Below the pieces are notes generated by a model, which was given only the letters and a program-made list of their open reading frames with translations, was not told the origin of the DNA and made no database searches. From RGIG3009 sp045595445 (lineage in GTDB: Bacteria > Bacillota > Clostridia > Oscillospirales > Acutalibacteraceae): a stretch of 40,897 nucleotides of DNA. The stretch lies in contig JAZOAK010000070.1 of NCBI GenBank assembly GCA_045595445.1, positions 1 through 40,897 of the forward strand. Direction: 5' to 3'. Shown here piece after piece: positions 1 to 7,704 of this stretch (positions within the stretch are counted from its first letter, which is position 1; the number at the start of each line of letters is the position of its first letter). The position numbers and the translations under genes are program-made.

Positions 1-149
1 TATTCCGACATTCTGACAAGCAAACTCAAAGAGGGCTCACGTTTGCCGGACTCGTAATACGAGAGAGACTCGCGTGATATATGCAGGTCGGTTGCAACCT
101 TTAATTGATTGAGATTTCGCTGTTTGCGAATTACACGTAAACCAATCAT
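1..149 (-). CDS. XRE-family helix-turn-helix regulator, N-terminal part (runs off the window)
   Basis: The minus strand reads MIGLRVIRKQRNLNQ and continues through ISRESLSYYESGKREPS to the window edge. This is the usual start of an XRE/Cro-type HTH: a short basic helix, a recognition helix with SRESLSYYE, and the following GKREPS turn. The ATG (147-149) has AGGTG a few bases upstream. Only about 49 residues are visible, so any C-terminal sensor or peptidase domain is unknown. It is divergent from the small lipoprotein gene, and two matching palindromes (167-189 and 195-209) lie between them, so autoregulation plus control of the lipoprotein is the simple inference. Confidence 0.85.
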   Translation of the reverse strand, partial: MIGLRVIRKQRNLNQLKVATDLHISRESLSYYESGKREPSLSLLVRMSE

Positions 150-166
150 AAAAATCACCTTGCTTT

Positions 167-209
167 TATTGTAACTGTTTGTTACAATAAAAATGTAACA
201 ATATGTTAC
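167..209. promoter_or_regulatory. Pair of GTAAC-N5-GTTAC palindromes, probable XRE operators
   Basis: The first site is TATTGTAAC, five bases, GTTACAATA (167-189, a perfect 9-base inverted repeat). The second is GTAAC, AATAT, GTTAC (195-209). Their centres are 24 bases apart, so both lie on nearly the same face of the helix. They fill the short gap between the divergent XRE gene and the lipoprotein gene, where such repressors usually bind. The assignment to this regulator is inferred from position. Confidence 0.65.
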
Positions 210-264
210 GCAACAAAAGGTGAGTGGTTTGATAGGGGATACGTTCTTGAAAAGAGCAGATGCA

Positions 265-510
265 ATGAAGAAGGTGTTATGTGTAACCCTGCTGAGCGTT
301 GTTTTGCTTTTGAGTAGTTGTGTAAGTGTGAATGTTGATGACGCTCGAAATACGGTAGGAAATATAACGTATACGGAAATGGTATGGATACCATGTACGG
401 GGAAATGCTATCATCGAAACGAGAAATGCAGCGGAATGAAAAGCCCAAGCAAAGTCACGCTTGCGGAAGCGATTGAACACGGCTTCTTGCCGTGCAGTAA
501 TTGTTATTGA
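265..510 (+). CDS. Small Cys-rich lipoprotein
   Basis: The 81-residue product begins MKKVLCVTLLSVVLLLSSC, a lipoprotein signal peptide with the lipidated Cys at position 19, so it should be anchored on the outer face of the membrane. The mature part is one compact domain with the pattern WIPCTGKCYHRNEKCSGM followed by a conserved-looking KVTLAEA helix and a terminal PCSNCY. This resembles the small YHxxxxC/CxxC domain found alone or at protein ends in many Firmicutes, which may bind a metal; its function is unknown. ATG 265 is chosen because it gives a clean signal peptide. In-frame GTG 220 or TTG 229, near an AAAGGTGAG ribosome site, would add a hydrophilic extension. Confidence 0.65.
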   Translation: MKKVLCVTLLSVVLLLSSCVSVNVDDARNTVGNITYTEMVWIPCTGKCYHRNEKCSGMKSPSKVTLAEAIEHGFLPCSNCY

Positions 511-562
511 GATATAAAAGCGCCCATTGCTTGTCAGCAAAGGGCGCTTCGTTAGATGAAAT

Positions 563-1474
563 TTATTTATCCAAATATCGACAGGCGGCCATCGCGGCAA
601 TCGCACCGTCCGAAGCGGCGGTAACAACCTGGCGAATGTTTTTGCGGCGGCAATCACCCGCCACAAAGATACCGTCCACATCGCCCAGACACTGTTCATC
701 GGCGGCAAAATAACCGCGCTCGTCCAGTTTAGCAAGCTTGGCAAACGCATCGTTTTCGGGAACTAAACCGACCGCCAAAAATGCGCCGTCAACTGTGATC
801 GTTTGCTCGGCACCGGTTTCTTCGCTGCGCACCGTAAGACCGGTAAGCGCACCGTTTTCTTGTACGTAGCCGGTAACGAGGGTACTGAACAGCACTTCCA
901 CGTTCTCCTTTGCCATCAGTGCTTCGGCGAGTTTTGCTTCACCCGTAAAGGTGGGCAGGTTTTGCACCACAGTCACTTTGCGGCACACCTCGGACAGCAA
1001 GAGTGCTTCTTGTAACGCTGAGTTTCCTCCACCGATCATAGCGGTATCCTGTCCTGCGTAAAACGCGCCGTCGCATACCGCACAGAACGAGATGCCGTTG
1101 CCGATGAGATCTTCCTCGCCGTCGAGTCCCAGCATACGGTGTTTCACACCTACCGCCAAAATAACGGCTTTACCCTCAAAGGTGTTGCCGTCCTCGGTGG
1201 AAACGGTGAACACGTCACCGGTTTTAGCAACAGCCGTTACGGTCTCGATCTCGGCGTCCGCACCAAGAGCAAGTGCTTGCTCGGTCAGCTTTTCGGCGAA
1301 TTCACTGCCGCCGATTTGTCCGAAGCCGGGAATGTTCTCCACTTTCGGGGAAAATGCGATCTGACCGCCGAAGCCGCCTTTTTCGATCACCAGTACGGTT
1401 TTTCCCGCACGCAGTGCGTAAATGGCAGCGGTAAGACCGGCGGGGCCGCCGCCGATTACGATAATATCATACAT
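563..1474 (-). CDS. trxB: Thioredoxin reductase-like flavoprotein
   Basis: This 303-residue low-molecular-weight thioredoxin reductase has an FAD-binding GGGPAG (8-13), the redox pair CAVC (131-134) and a second dinucleotide-binding GGGNSA (148-153), ending with the FAD-contact GIFVAGDCR. Such enzymes reduce thioredoxin- or redoxin-like partners in the cytoplasm. Where NADPH-dependent members carry HRRDxxR, this one reads VVQNLPTF, so its electron donor may not be NADPH. ATG 1474 has GAAGGA about a dozen bases upstream. It lies just downstream of nrdD, separated by a terminator hairpin, so it may be expressed by partial read-through. It is the natural reductase for the redoxin domain fused to NrdD; that pairing is inferred. 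Confidence 0.85.
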   Translation of the reverse strand: MYDIIVIGGGPAGLTAAIYALRAGKTVLVIEKGGFGGQIAFSPKVENIPGFGQIGGSEFAEKLTEQALALGADAEIETVTAVAKTGDVFTVSTEDGNTFEGKAVILAVGVKHRMLGLDGEEDLIGNGISFCAVCDGAFYAGQDTAMIGGGNSALQEALLLSEVCRKVTVVQNLPTFTGEAKLAEALMAKENVEVLFSTLVTGYVQENGALTGLTVRSEETGAEQTITVDGAFLAVGLVPENDAFAKLAKLDERGYFAADEQCLGDVDGIFVAGDCRRKNIRQVVTAASDGAIAAMAACRYLDK

Positions 1475-1494
1475 GGTTTGGCACATCCTTCGTG

Positions 1495-1525
1495 AAAAGA
1501 GGTCGGGCGATGCCCGACCTCTTTT
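1495..1525 (-). terminator. Rho-independent terminator between nrdD and trxB
   Basis: AAAAGAGGTCGGGC (1495-1508) pairs perfectly with GCCCGACCTCTTTT (1512-1525) around a 3-base loop. On the minus strand the stem ends in a T tract, placing it just after the nrdD stop. It is symmetric enough to work in both directions. Confidence 0.8.
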
Positions 1526-1536
1526 ATTGTTGTGAC

Positions 1537-3909
1537 TTACAGGGTAGCGAGATATTTTTTGATCTCGGGAACGCTGTAATAGGTCTGGAAGTTTTCGCCG
1601 TCGGTGATGACCAGCGTGGGCGCACCCTTGATACCGTATTGACGGCACAGATCAACGTTCTCCTCCGCGATCTTCTTCTCGTACGCGACACCGGCTTTTT
1701 GCAGCAGCTGCTCGGCAACTTTGCAGTTGGGGCAGGTCACGCGGCCGACCAGAATGGCTTTGGCGTTGGCAGCTTCCACAGCGGGAGCGGTTTCACAGGC
1801 GCACTCACAAGCTTCGACAGGTGCTTTTTCGCGGAGAACAGAGTTCTCAATGTTGTACACCTTACGATCCTTGTACTCCTGCGACTTACCGTCGTTCCAG
1901 TTCTTAACGGGACGGTAGTAACCGGTGATACGGCTGTATACTTCCGTTTCTTTACCGCACAGCGGGCATTTGTAAAGTTCACCCGCGAGATAGCCGTGAT
2001 CCGCACAGACCGAGTAGGTCGGGGACATGGTGTAGTACGGCAGTTTATGGTTTTCCGCGATCTTGCGAACGAGATCGGCGGCCGCTTTCCAGTCGGGCAG
2101 CTTTTCGCCGAGGAACGCGTGGAACACCGTACCGGAGGTGTAGCGCGTCTGCAACTCATCCTGAATCTCCAAAGCTGTGAAGATATCCTCGGTGTAACCG
2201 ACCGGCAGGTGAGACGAGTTGGTGTAATACGGCGTACCGTTCTCGTTAGCGGTGATAATCTCGGGGAACTGCGCCTTGTCGTGTTTCGCAAAACGATAGG
2301 TGGTGGACTCGGCGGGGGTGGCTTCGAGGTTATACAAGTCACCGTAGGCTTCCTGATAATCGGACAGACGCTCACGCATATGATCGAGAACCTCTTTCGC
2401 GAACTCCTGAACCTTCTTATCGGTCAGGTCGGCACGCAGCCATTTCGCGTTTAAGCCCACTTCATTCATACCGATCAAACCGATGGTGGAGAAGTGGTTG
2501 GCAAACGTACCGAGGTAACGCTTGGTGTAGGGATACAGACCGTTTTCCATCAACTTGGTGATGACGGTACGTTTCGTTTTGAGCGAACGAGCCGCAATAT
2601 CCATCAACTTGTCAAGGCGAGCGTAGAAGTCTGCCTCGTCTGCCGCCAGATATGCGATGCGGGGCAGGTTGATGGTGACAACACCGATGGAACCGGTGGA
2701 TTCACCGGAACCCAAGAAGCCGCCGGATTTCTTGCGCAGCTCGCGCAGATCCAAACGCAGACGGCAGCACATACTGCGCACGTCGGAGGGCTCCATGTCG
2801 GAGTTGATGTAGTTGGAGAAATAAGGAGTGCCGTATTTGGCGGTCATTTCAAACAACAGCTTGTTGTTCTCGGTCTCACTCCAGTCAAAATCGCGGGTGA
2901 TGGAATACGTCGGGACCGGATACTGGAAGCCGCGGCCGTTGGCGTCGCCTTCGATCATGATCTCAATGAACGCCTTGTTGACCATATCCATTTCCTTCTT
3001 GCAGTCGCCGTAGGTGAAATCCATCTCCTTGCCGCCGACAATCGCGGGCAGATCCTTTAAGTCTGCCGGAACGGTCCAGTCGAGCGTGATGTTGGAGAAC
3101 GGAGCCTGCGTACCCCAACGGGAGGGGGTGTTGACGCCGTATACAAAGGATTGGATGCACTGTTTAACTTCCTTCTGACTCAGGTTGTCTACCTTGACGA
3201 ACGGAGCCAAATAGGTATCAAACGAGGAGAATGCCTGCGCGCCTGCCCATTCGTTCTGCATAATACCGAGGAAGTTGACCATCTGATTGCACAGGGTGGA
3301 CAAGTGGCTTGCGGGCGCAGAAGTAATCTTGCCGGGCACGCCGCCAAGGCCTTCCTGAATGAGCTGCTTTAAGCTCCAACCGGCGCAATAACCGGTGAGC
3401 ATAGACAGGTCATGCAAATGCAACGCCGCGCTACGATGTGCTTCCGCGATCTCATCGTCGTAGATCTCGGACAACCAGTAGTTGGCGGTGATGGCGCCGG
3501 AGTTGGATAAAATCAAACCGCCGACCGAATAGGTAACGGTGGAGTTTTCCTTTACGCGCCAGTCGTTGATCTGCAAATAGTTATCCACCAGATCTTTATA
3601 GTTGAGCAATGCCGAGTTGACGTTGCGGATCTTCTCACGTTGTTTACGGTACAGGATATAGGCTTTGGCAACGTCGGAATATCCTGCCTCGGACAACACC
3701 TGTTCAACACAGTCCTGAATTTCCTCAACCGAAATGACACCGTCTTTGATCTTGGGCTCAAAAGCCGAGGTCACTTGCAGTGCCAGCATGTTGATAACGG
3801 TGGGATGATAGTTTTTCTCCAATGCGTCAAATGCCTTGGTCATGGCGGCGCTAATCTTGGAAATGTCAAATTCCACGGTACCGCCGTCGCGTTTTACTAC
3901 CTGGTACAT
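1537..3909 (-). CDS. nrdD: Anaerobic (class III) ribonucleoside-triphosphate reductase with C-terminal redoxin domain
   Basis: This 790-residue protein makes deoxyribonucleotides without oxygen. An ATP-cone (about 1-95, starting YQVVKRDGGTVEFD) precedes the catalytic barrel. Likely active-site cysteines are Cys175 in TGYCAGW and the adjacent pair Cys381-Cys382 in MCCRLRL. A zinc-type CADHGY...CPLCG site precedes the glycyl radical motif RITGYYRPV, whose Gly is residue 663. After an Ala/Glu/Cys-rich linker, a thioredoxin-fold domain of about 75 residues carries CPNC (726-729), as in NrdH or glutaredoxins. The internal ATG 3909 is preferred to TTG 3915 because it sits 8 bases after AGGAGG. NrdG is upstream and TrxB downstream. 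A redoxin-dependent rather than formate-dependent mechanism is likely, by analogy with the thioredoxin-using class III subtype. Confidence 0.93.
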   Translation of the reverse strand: MYQVVKRDGGTVEFDISKISAAMTKAFDALEKNYHPTVINMLALQVTSAFEPKIKDGVISVEEIQDCVEQVLSEAGYSDVAKAYILYRKQREKIRNVNSALLNYKDLVDNYLQINDWRVKENSTVTYSVGGLILSNSGAITANYWLSEIYDDEIAEAHRSAALHLHDLSMLTGYCAGWSLKQLIQEGLGGVPGKITSAPASHLSTLCNQMVNFLGIMQNEWAGAQAFSSFDTYLAPFVKVDNLSQKEVKQCIQSFVYGVNTPSRWGTQAPFSNITLDWTVPADLKDLPAIVGGKEMDFTYGDCKKEMDMVNKAFIEIMIEGDANGRGFQYPVPTYSITRDFDWSETENNKLLFEMTAKYGTPYFSNYINSDMEPSDVRSMCCRLRLDLRELRKKSGGFLGSGESTGSIGVVTINLPRIAYLAADEADFYARLDKLMDIAARSLKTKRTVITKLMENGLYPYTKRYLGTFANHFSTIGLIGMNEVGLNAKWLRADLTDKKVQEFAKEVLDHMRERLSDYQEAYGDLYNLEATPAESTTYRFAKHDKAQFPEIITANENGTPYYTNSSHLPVGYTEDIFTALEIQDELQTRYTSGTVFHAFLGEKLPDWKAAADLVRKIAENHKLPYYTMSPTYSVCADHGYLAGELYKCPLCGKETEVYSRITGYYRPVKNWNDGKSQEYKDRKVYNIENSVLREKAPVEACECACETAPAVEAANAKAILVGRVTCPNCKVAEQLLQKAGVAYEKKIAEENVDLCRQYGIKGAPTLVITDGENFQTYYSVPEIKKYLATL

Positions 3910-3985
3910 ACTCAAATCCTCCTCTTTATATATTACTTATTTCATAAACCTTTGATAAATCCGCCTCCAAAGGGCGAGTGTCTAC

Positions 3986-4014
3986 ACTATACCACATGTA
4001 GCGGTATATGTCAA
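3986..4014 (-). promoter_or_regulatory. Sigma-A promoter of nrdD
   Basis: The minus strand reads TTGACA (plus 4009-4014), a 17-base spacer, then TATAGT (plus 3986-3991), about 75 bases before the nrdD start. It is a close match to the housekeeping consensus. Confidence 0.7.
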
Positions 4015-4056
4015 TATCTTGTTGCAATATTTTTTCAAAAACACAATATATTGTGG
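4009..4056. promoter_or_regulatory. NrdR-box pair upstream of nrdD
   Basis: ACACAATATATTGTGG (4041-4056) contains the perfect palindrome CACAATATATTGTG and matches 15 of 16 positions of the known NrdR box (ACACWATATATWGTGT). A weaker copy, TGTCAATATCTTGTTG, lies at 4009-4024, exactly 32 bases away, the usual tandem spacing. It overlaps the -35, so dATP-loaded NrdR would block the promoter. No nrdR gene is in the window. Confidence 0.8.
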
Positions 4057-4764
4057 TTATCCCTCTCCGCGCACGGATATTTCCAATACGTAGGGAGCAA
4101 GAATATCACGCAAAGCAGCGAGTTTTTCGGTTGACGGCGCGTGTAACCCCTCGCATAAGACACTGTCGCGGTCAACGTAACGTTGCAAAAAGAAGCGCTT
4201 GGCTTTTTTCTCCGGAGAAAGATGGGCAAGCCATTCTCCCAGCTGTGCAACCGAGTGTTCGTTGTGCAATTCGTCGACAACTGTCGTACGCAACTCATAA
4301 TCGACCGCATCGCTCAGCAAAAATGAAAGGCTGTCTTCAATGGCGTCCATATTTACGGAGTCAAACCCAACGGTGGCACCGTATGCGGCGGGGCTGTTTT
4401 TGACGTCCATCGCCACATAATCCAAAAGGCCTTGATTCACCAATGCTTTCAGCACCGCGGGGCGGCTGCCGTTGGTATCCAGCTTGACCGCGTAGCCAAG
4501 GGTTTTGATCTCACGGATCAGTGCCTCCAAATCCGGATGAAGTGTCGGTTCACCGCCGCTGATGCACACCGCGTCCAATAAACCTTGCCGCTTTTTCAAA
4601 AACGCTAACAGTTCGTCGGTCGGGATGGTTTCGGGTGCGGCATCCAAGAGGTCGCGGTTGTGACAGAACGGACAGCGAAAATTACAGCCTTGCAAAAAGA
4701 CGGTACAAGCGACTTTCCCGGGATAATCCAGAAGCGTCATTTTTTGAAGCCCTGCAATCACCAT
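4057..4764 (-). CDS. nrdG: Anaerobic ribonucleotide reductase activating protein (radical SAM)
   Basis: This 235-residue enzyme is the radical SAM activase that installs the glycyl radical on NrdD. The 4Fe-4S ligands are Cys27, Cys31 and Cys34 in GCNFRCPFC, followed by the SAM-binding ISGGEPTLHPD and the TNGSRP strand. The start MVIAGLQKMTLLDYPG is typical of the NrdG subgroup that resembles pyruvate formate-lyase activases. ATG 4764 follows an AAGGAGG ribosome site. It precedes nrdD in the same direction but has a separate promoter, and the NrdR-box region of nrdD begins right at its stop codon. Confidence 0.92.
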   Translation of the reverse strand: MVIAGLQKMTLLDYPGKVACTVFLQGCNFRCPFCHNRDLLDAAPETIPTDELLAFLKKRQGLLDAVCISGGEPTLHPDLEALIREIKTLGYAVKLDTNGSRPAVLKALVNQGLLDYVAMDVKNSPAAYGATVGFDSVNMDAIEDSLSFLLSDAVDYELRTTVVDELHNEHSVAQLGEWLAHLSPEKKAKRFFLQRYVDRDSVLCEGLHAPSTEKLAALRDILAPYVLEISVRGEG

Positions 4765-4796
4765 TCCGTTTCCCTCCTTTTTTCGCGTGCCTTCAC

Positions 4797-4849
4797 ATCA
4801 TACTATATCTGGTACGGCTTGTCAACAGAAAAAACACAAGATATTGTGT
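4797..4849 (-). promoter_or_regulatory. nrdG promoter with NrdR boxes
   Basis: The minus strand has TTGACA (plus 4820-4825), a 17-base spacer and TATGAT (plus 4797-4802). A strong NrdR-like box, ACACAAGATATTGTGT (4834-4849, 15 of 16), lies just upstream. A weak partner, ATACTATATCTGGTAC (4800-4815, about 11 of 16), overlaps the -10 and spacer; its offset of 34 bases is slightly long. Confidence 0.72.
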
Positions 4850-4985
4850 TTATTTTCTCGTTTATCCCATATTTTGGGTGATAAAGTGCCCAAAGCGACA
4901 CAAAAAACACAATTCAGACAGCGAGATTCCCGCAAAAATTCACGGACAAGCCTCTATACTTAAACGTAATAAGGAGGACGAGAAA

Positions 4986-5324
4986 ATGGTGGTACGAATT
5001 GAGTCAGCGGCGAATGAGATCACGGCGCGGCTGTCGGGGGAACTGGATCATCACACGGCGCGCGTGATGCGCGAGCAGATCGACGCGGCGGTGGGGCGCT
5101 CTCCGGCGAAATTGTTGCGGTTGGATTTTTCGGGTGTTGGGTTTATGGACAGTTCAGGGATCGGTCTTGTTATGGGACGGTATCGACTGATGCAATCCCG
5201 TGGCGGGCGATTACTGGTCGTGGGGGTATCCGAGCGGCTGCTTCGCGTGATGCGCTTAGCGGGTCTGCAACGGTTACCCGTTTGGGAGGACAACACAAAC
5301 AATGAAACAAAGAAAGAGGCGTAA
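4986..5324 (+). CDS. spoIIAA: Anti-sigma F factor antagonist
   Basis: This 112-residue STAS-domain protein releases sigma F from SpoIIAB in the forespore once it is dephosphorylated. The phosphorylation loop FMDSSGIG holds the target serine at about residue 57, matching Ser58 of the Bacillus protein. Surrounding segments (RLSGELDHHTA, GGRLLVVGVS) fit the STAS fold. ATG 4986 is 8 bases after AAGGAGG. It heads the spoIIAA-spoIIAB-sigF operon in the standard order. A -10-like TATACT lies at 4955-4960, but I see no convincing sigma H or Spo0A site. Confidence 0.93.
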   Translation: MVVRIESAANEITARLSGELDHHTARVMREQIDAAVGRSPAKLLRLDFSGVGFMDSSGIGLVMGRYRLMQSRGGRLLVVGVSERLLRVMRLAGLQRLPVWEDNTNNETKKEA

Positions 5325-5328
5325 AGAG

Positions 5329-5781
5329 ATGAAAAAACCGATAAACGAAATGAAAATGACGTTCCCCAGCCGCTCCGCGAACGAAGGCTTTGCGCGGTCA
5401 GCGGTCGCATCGTTTTTATCGCAGTTAGATCCCGCGGTAGACGAATTGGCGGATGTGCGAACGGCGGTGTCGGAGGCGGTGACGAATTGTATTGTGCACG
5501 CGTATCGGGACACCATCGGCATGATCACCATTCAAATGCGATTGTTTGCCGACGGACGAGTGGTGATCAAGATCCGCGACCGCGGTTGCGGAATTGCAGA
5601 TGTCGAACAAGCGATGGAACCCTTGTTCACTACCGGTGGTGACGATCGTTCGGGGCTCGGTTTTTCGGTGATGGAAAGCTTTACCGATCGACTGCGCGTA
5701 TCCTCCAAAGCGGGTCGCGGAACGGTGGTAACGATGGAAAAATATATCGCGGTAAAAGAACGGCAGGCGACTTCGGCGTGA
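5329..5781 (+). CDS. spoIIAB: Anti-sigma F factor and serine kinase
   Basis: This 150-residue GHKL-type kinase binds and inhibits sigma F and phosphorylates SpoIIAA. The N box SEAVTNCIVHAY, the G1 motif DRGCGI, the lid PLFTTGG and the G2 motif RSGLGFSVME are all present. The start is taken as ATG 5329, four bases after the spoIIAA stop and downstream of AAGAGG; ATG 5302, overlapping spoIIAA, is possible. Its stop overlaps the GTG start of sigF, so the three genes are translationally coupled. Confidence 0.93.
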   Translation: MKKPINEMKMTFPSRSANEGFARSAVASFLSQLDPAVDELADVRTAVSEAVTNCIVHAYRDTIGMITIQMRLFADGRVVIKIRDRGCGIADVEQAMEPLFTTGGDDRSGLGFSVMESFTDRLRVSSKAGRGTVVTMEKYIAVKERQATSA

Positions 5782-6437
5782 GTGAGCGCGAAGAGAAGAT
5801 CTGTAATAACATAGGATTAGTACATACCTGCGCCCGCCGTTTTATCGGGCGTGGCATCGAATACGACGACCTGTACCAAGCGGGTAGCATGGGACTTGTC
5901 AAAGCGGTGGACGGATTTGACGAAAGTCGCGGACTCAAATTTTCCACGTATGCCGTTCCGGTGATCTTGGGGGAGATACGCCGTTTGTTTCGTGATGGCG
6001 GTACGGTCAAAGTCAGTCGTACGCTCAAAGAACTCGCGATGCGTGTATCGCGTGAGCGGGATGCCTTTTGCTTGCGCGAGGGCAAAGAACCCAGCGTGAC
6101 CGAACTGGCCGGAGCGCTCGGCATTGAACGCGAGCAGGTGGCAGAGGCGTTGGGGGTATTGCTTCCCACGCTGTCGTTGACACGCAGCGGCGAGGAAAGC
6201 GACGGCGACGAGGTGGAAATTCCCGTCGACTCGCCGGAGGAGGGTATCACCGACCGTCTGGCATTGCGCCAACTGCTCATGGAACTGCCGCCGCACGATC
6301 GTTCGCTCATCGAGTATCGCTATTTCAAGCGACAGACACAACAGGCGACGGCTGAAAAACTCGGCATGACCCAAGTGCAGGTATCGCGGCGCGAACGTGC
6401 CATTTTACGGCAATTACGCGAAGAATTGATCGGATAA
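5778..6437 (+). CDS. sigF: RNA polymerase sigma factor F
   Basis: This 219-residue sigma-70-family factor starts transcription of forespore genes early in sporulation. Region 2 is seen in YDDLYQAGSMGLVKAVDGFD and KFSTYAVPVILGEIRR; region 4 ends with the HTH AEKLGMTQVQVSRRERAIL. Sigma F and G are similar in sequence, but position after spoIIAA and spoIIAB identifies it as F. It starts with GTG 5778, overlapping the spoIIAB TGA by 3 bases. No clear terminator separates it from the recA promoter region. Confidence 0.93.
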   Translation: MSEREEKICNNIGLVHTCARRFIGRGIEYDDLYQAGSMGLVKAVDGFDESRGLKFSTYAVPVILGEIRRLFRDGGTVKVSRTLKELAMRVSRERDAFCLREGKEPSVTELAGALGIEREQVAEALGVLLPTLSLTRSGEESDGDEVEIPVDSPEEGITDRLALRQLLMELPPHDRSLIEYRYFKRQTQQATAEKLGMTQVQVSRRERAILRQLREELIG

Positions 6438-6457
6438 TAGACAAAAAGCCAAAAATA

Positions 6458-6471
6458 AAAACATTTGTTCG
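6458..6471. promoter_or_regulatory. LexA (SOS) box upstream of recA
   Basis: AAAACATTTGTTCG matches 12 of 14 positions of the Firmicute SOS box CGAAC-N4-GTTCG, with a perfect right half. It lies 9 bases before the recA -35, which fits DNA-damage control of recA-recX. Confidence 0.55.
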
Positions 6472-6480
6472 TTTTTTCTC

Positions 6481-6509
6481 TTGATTTTTGAAATGTGATG
6501 CGGTATAAT
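6481..6509 (+). promoter_or_regulatory. Sigma-A promoter of recA
   Basis: TTGATT (6481-6486), 17-base spacer, TATAAT (6504-6509). It lies upstream of ATG 6556 and shows that earlier in-frame starts are not used. Confidence 0.8.
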
Positions 6510-6555
6510 GAGGACAATGACCGCGTACCGCGCGGGGAGAAGTGAGGAAACGAGC

Positions 6556-7704
6556 ATGGCTGACATAAAGAAAAAGGCGGCTCCTGCCGCACCGGCTGTC
6601 AACAAACAGAAGGCGTTGGAGGCAGCGCTATCACAGATTGAAAAGGCATACGGTAAGGGCGCTGTCATGCGGCTTGGCGAAAATGCCAATATGAACGTGG
6701 AGGTCATCCCGACCGGTTCGCTGACGCTGGATTTGGCGCTCGGCGTAGGCGGGTTGCCGCGCGGCCGTATCGTAGAGATTTACGGACCGGAAGCATCCGG
6801 TAAAACGACGCTTGCTTTGCACGCGGTGGCACAAGCGCAAAAGCAGGGCGGCGAAGCGGCGTATATTGACGTGGAGCATGCCTTGGATCCTGTGTATGCC
6901 AAAGCACTTGGCGTGGACGTGGATTCCTTGCTGGTTTCTCAGCCGGATACCGGTGAGCAAGCACTGGAAATTGCGGAAGCGTTGATTCGTTCGGGCGCTA
7001 TTGATATGGTGGTTATCGACTCGGTGGCAGCACTCGTACCGCGCCAGGAAATTGAGGGTGAGATGGGCGATGCCCACGTGGGTCTGCAAGCGCGACTCAT
7101 GTCGCAGGCAATGCGTAAATTGGCGGCGGCGGTCGGTAAGGCGGGCTGCGTTGCCATCTTCATCAACCAGCTGCGTATGAAAGTCGGTGTGATGTACGGT
7201 AACCCCGAGGTCACTGCCGGCGGTAACGCGCTGAAATATTATGCCTCGGTGCGCCTTGACGTGCGCCGCACCGAAACGCTCAAAGTGGGCGGTGAGCCGA
7301 TTGGCTCGCACACCCGCGTGCGTGTGGTAAAAAACAAGGTTGCGCCTCCGTTCAAAGAGGCGGAGTTTGACGTGCTGTACGGCAAGGGCATTTCGCGCAT
7401 GGGCGAATTGTTGGATCTGGCGATCAAACTGGAAATCATCCAAAAATCCGGCTCGTGGTTCTCTTACAAAGAGGAGCGGTTGGGTCAAGGCCGCGATAAT
7501 ATCAAAGAGTTGCTGCTGGCAAATCCGGAACTCAGTGCCGAGATCGAGCAAAAGGTGATGGAGGCGATCAACAGCGGCAATGCCGACGAGGTTTCCGAGC
7601 CGACACCTGCTGCACCCGCCGTCGAGATCCCGATTGGGGTAGCCGCACAGTACACGGCGAGCACCGCGCGTTCCGCCATTGATATTTCGGTGGACGACGA
7701 ATGA
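6556..7704 (+). CDS. recA: Recombinase A
   Basis: This 382-residue ATP-dependent recombinase forms filaments on single-stranded DNA, drives strand exchange and triggers LexA self-cleavage. The Walker A GPEASGKTT starts at residue 77 (Lys83), the Walker B-like strand is MVVIDSVAAL, and the DNA-binding loop region contains FINQLRMKVG and TAGGNALKYYASVRLDVRR. The acidic tail ends ISVDDE. ATG 6556 follows GAGGAAACGAGC and lies after the promoter. The stop overlaps recX by four bases, as expected for recA with its modulator. Confidence 0.97.
   Translation: MADIKKKAAPAAPAVNKQKALEAALSQIEKAYGKGAVMRLGENANMNVEVIPTGSLTLDLALGVGGLPRGRIVEIYGPEASGKTTLALHAVAQAQKQGGEAAYIDVEHALDPVYAKALGVDVDSLLVSQPDTGEQALEIAEALIRSGAIDMVVIDSVAALVPRQEIEGEMGDAHVGLQARLMSQAMRKLAAAVGKAGCVAIFINQLRMKVGVMYGNPEVTAGGNALKYYASVRLDVRRTETLKVGGEPIGSHTRVRVVKNKVAPPFKEAEFDVLYGKGISRMGELLDLAIKLEIIQKSGSWFSYKEERLGQGRDNIKELLLANPELSAEIEQKVMEAINSGNADEVSEPTPAAPAVEIPIGVAAQYTASTARSAIDISVDDE

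Noticed and set aside
1492..2454. 320-codon plus-strand open frame opposite nrdD
   Set aside because: It is antisense to the catalytic core of nrdD and shows no family features.
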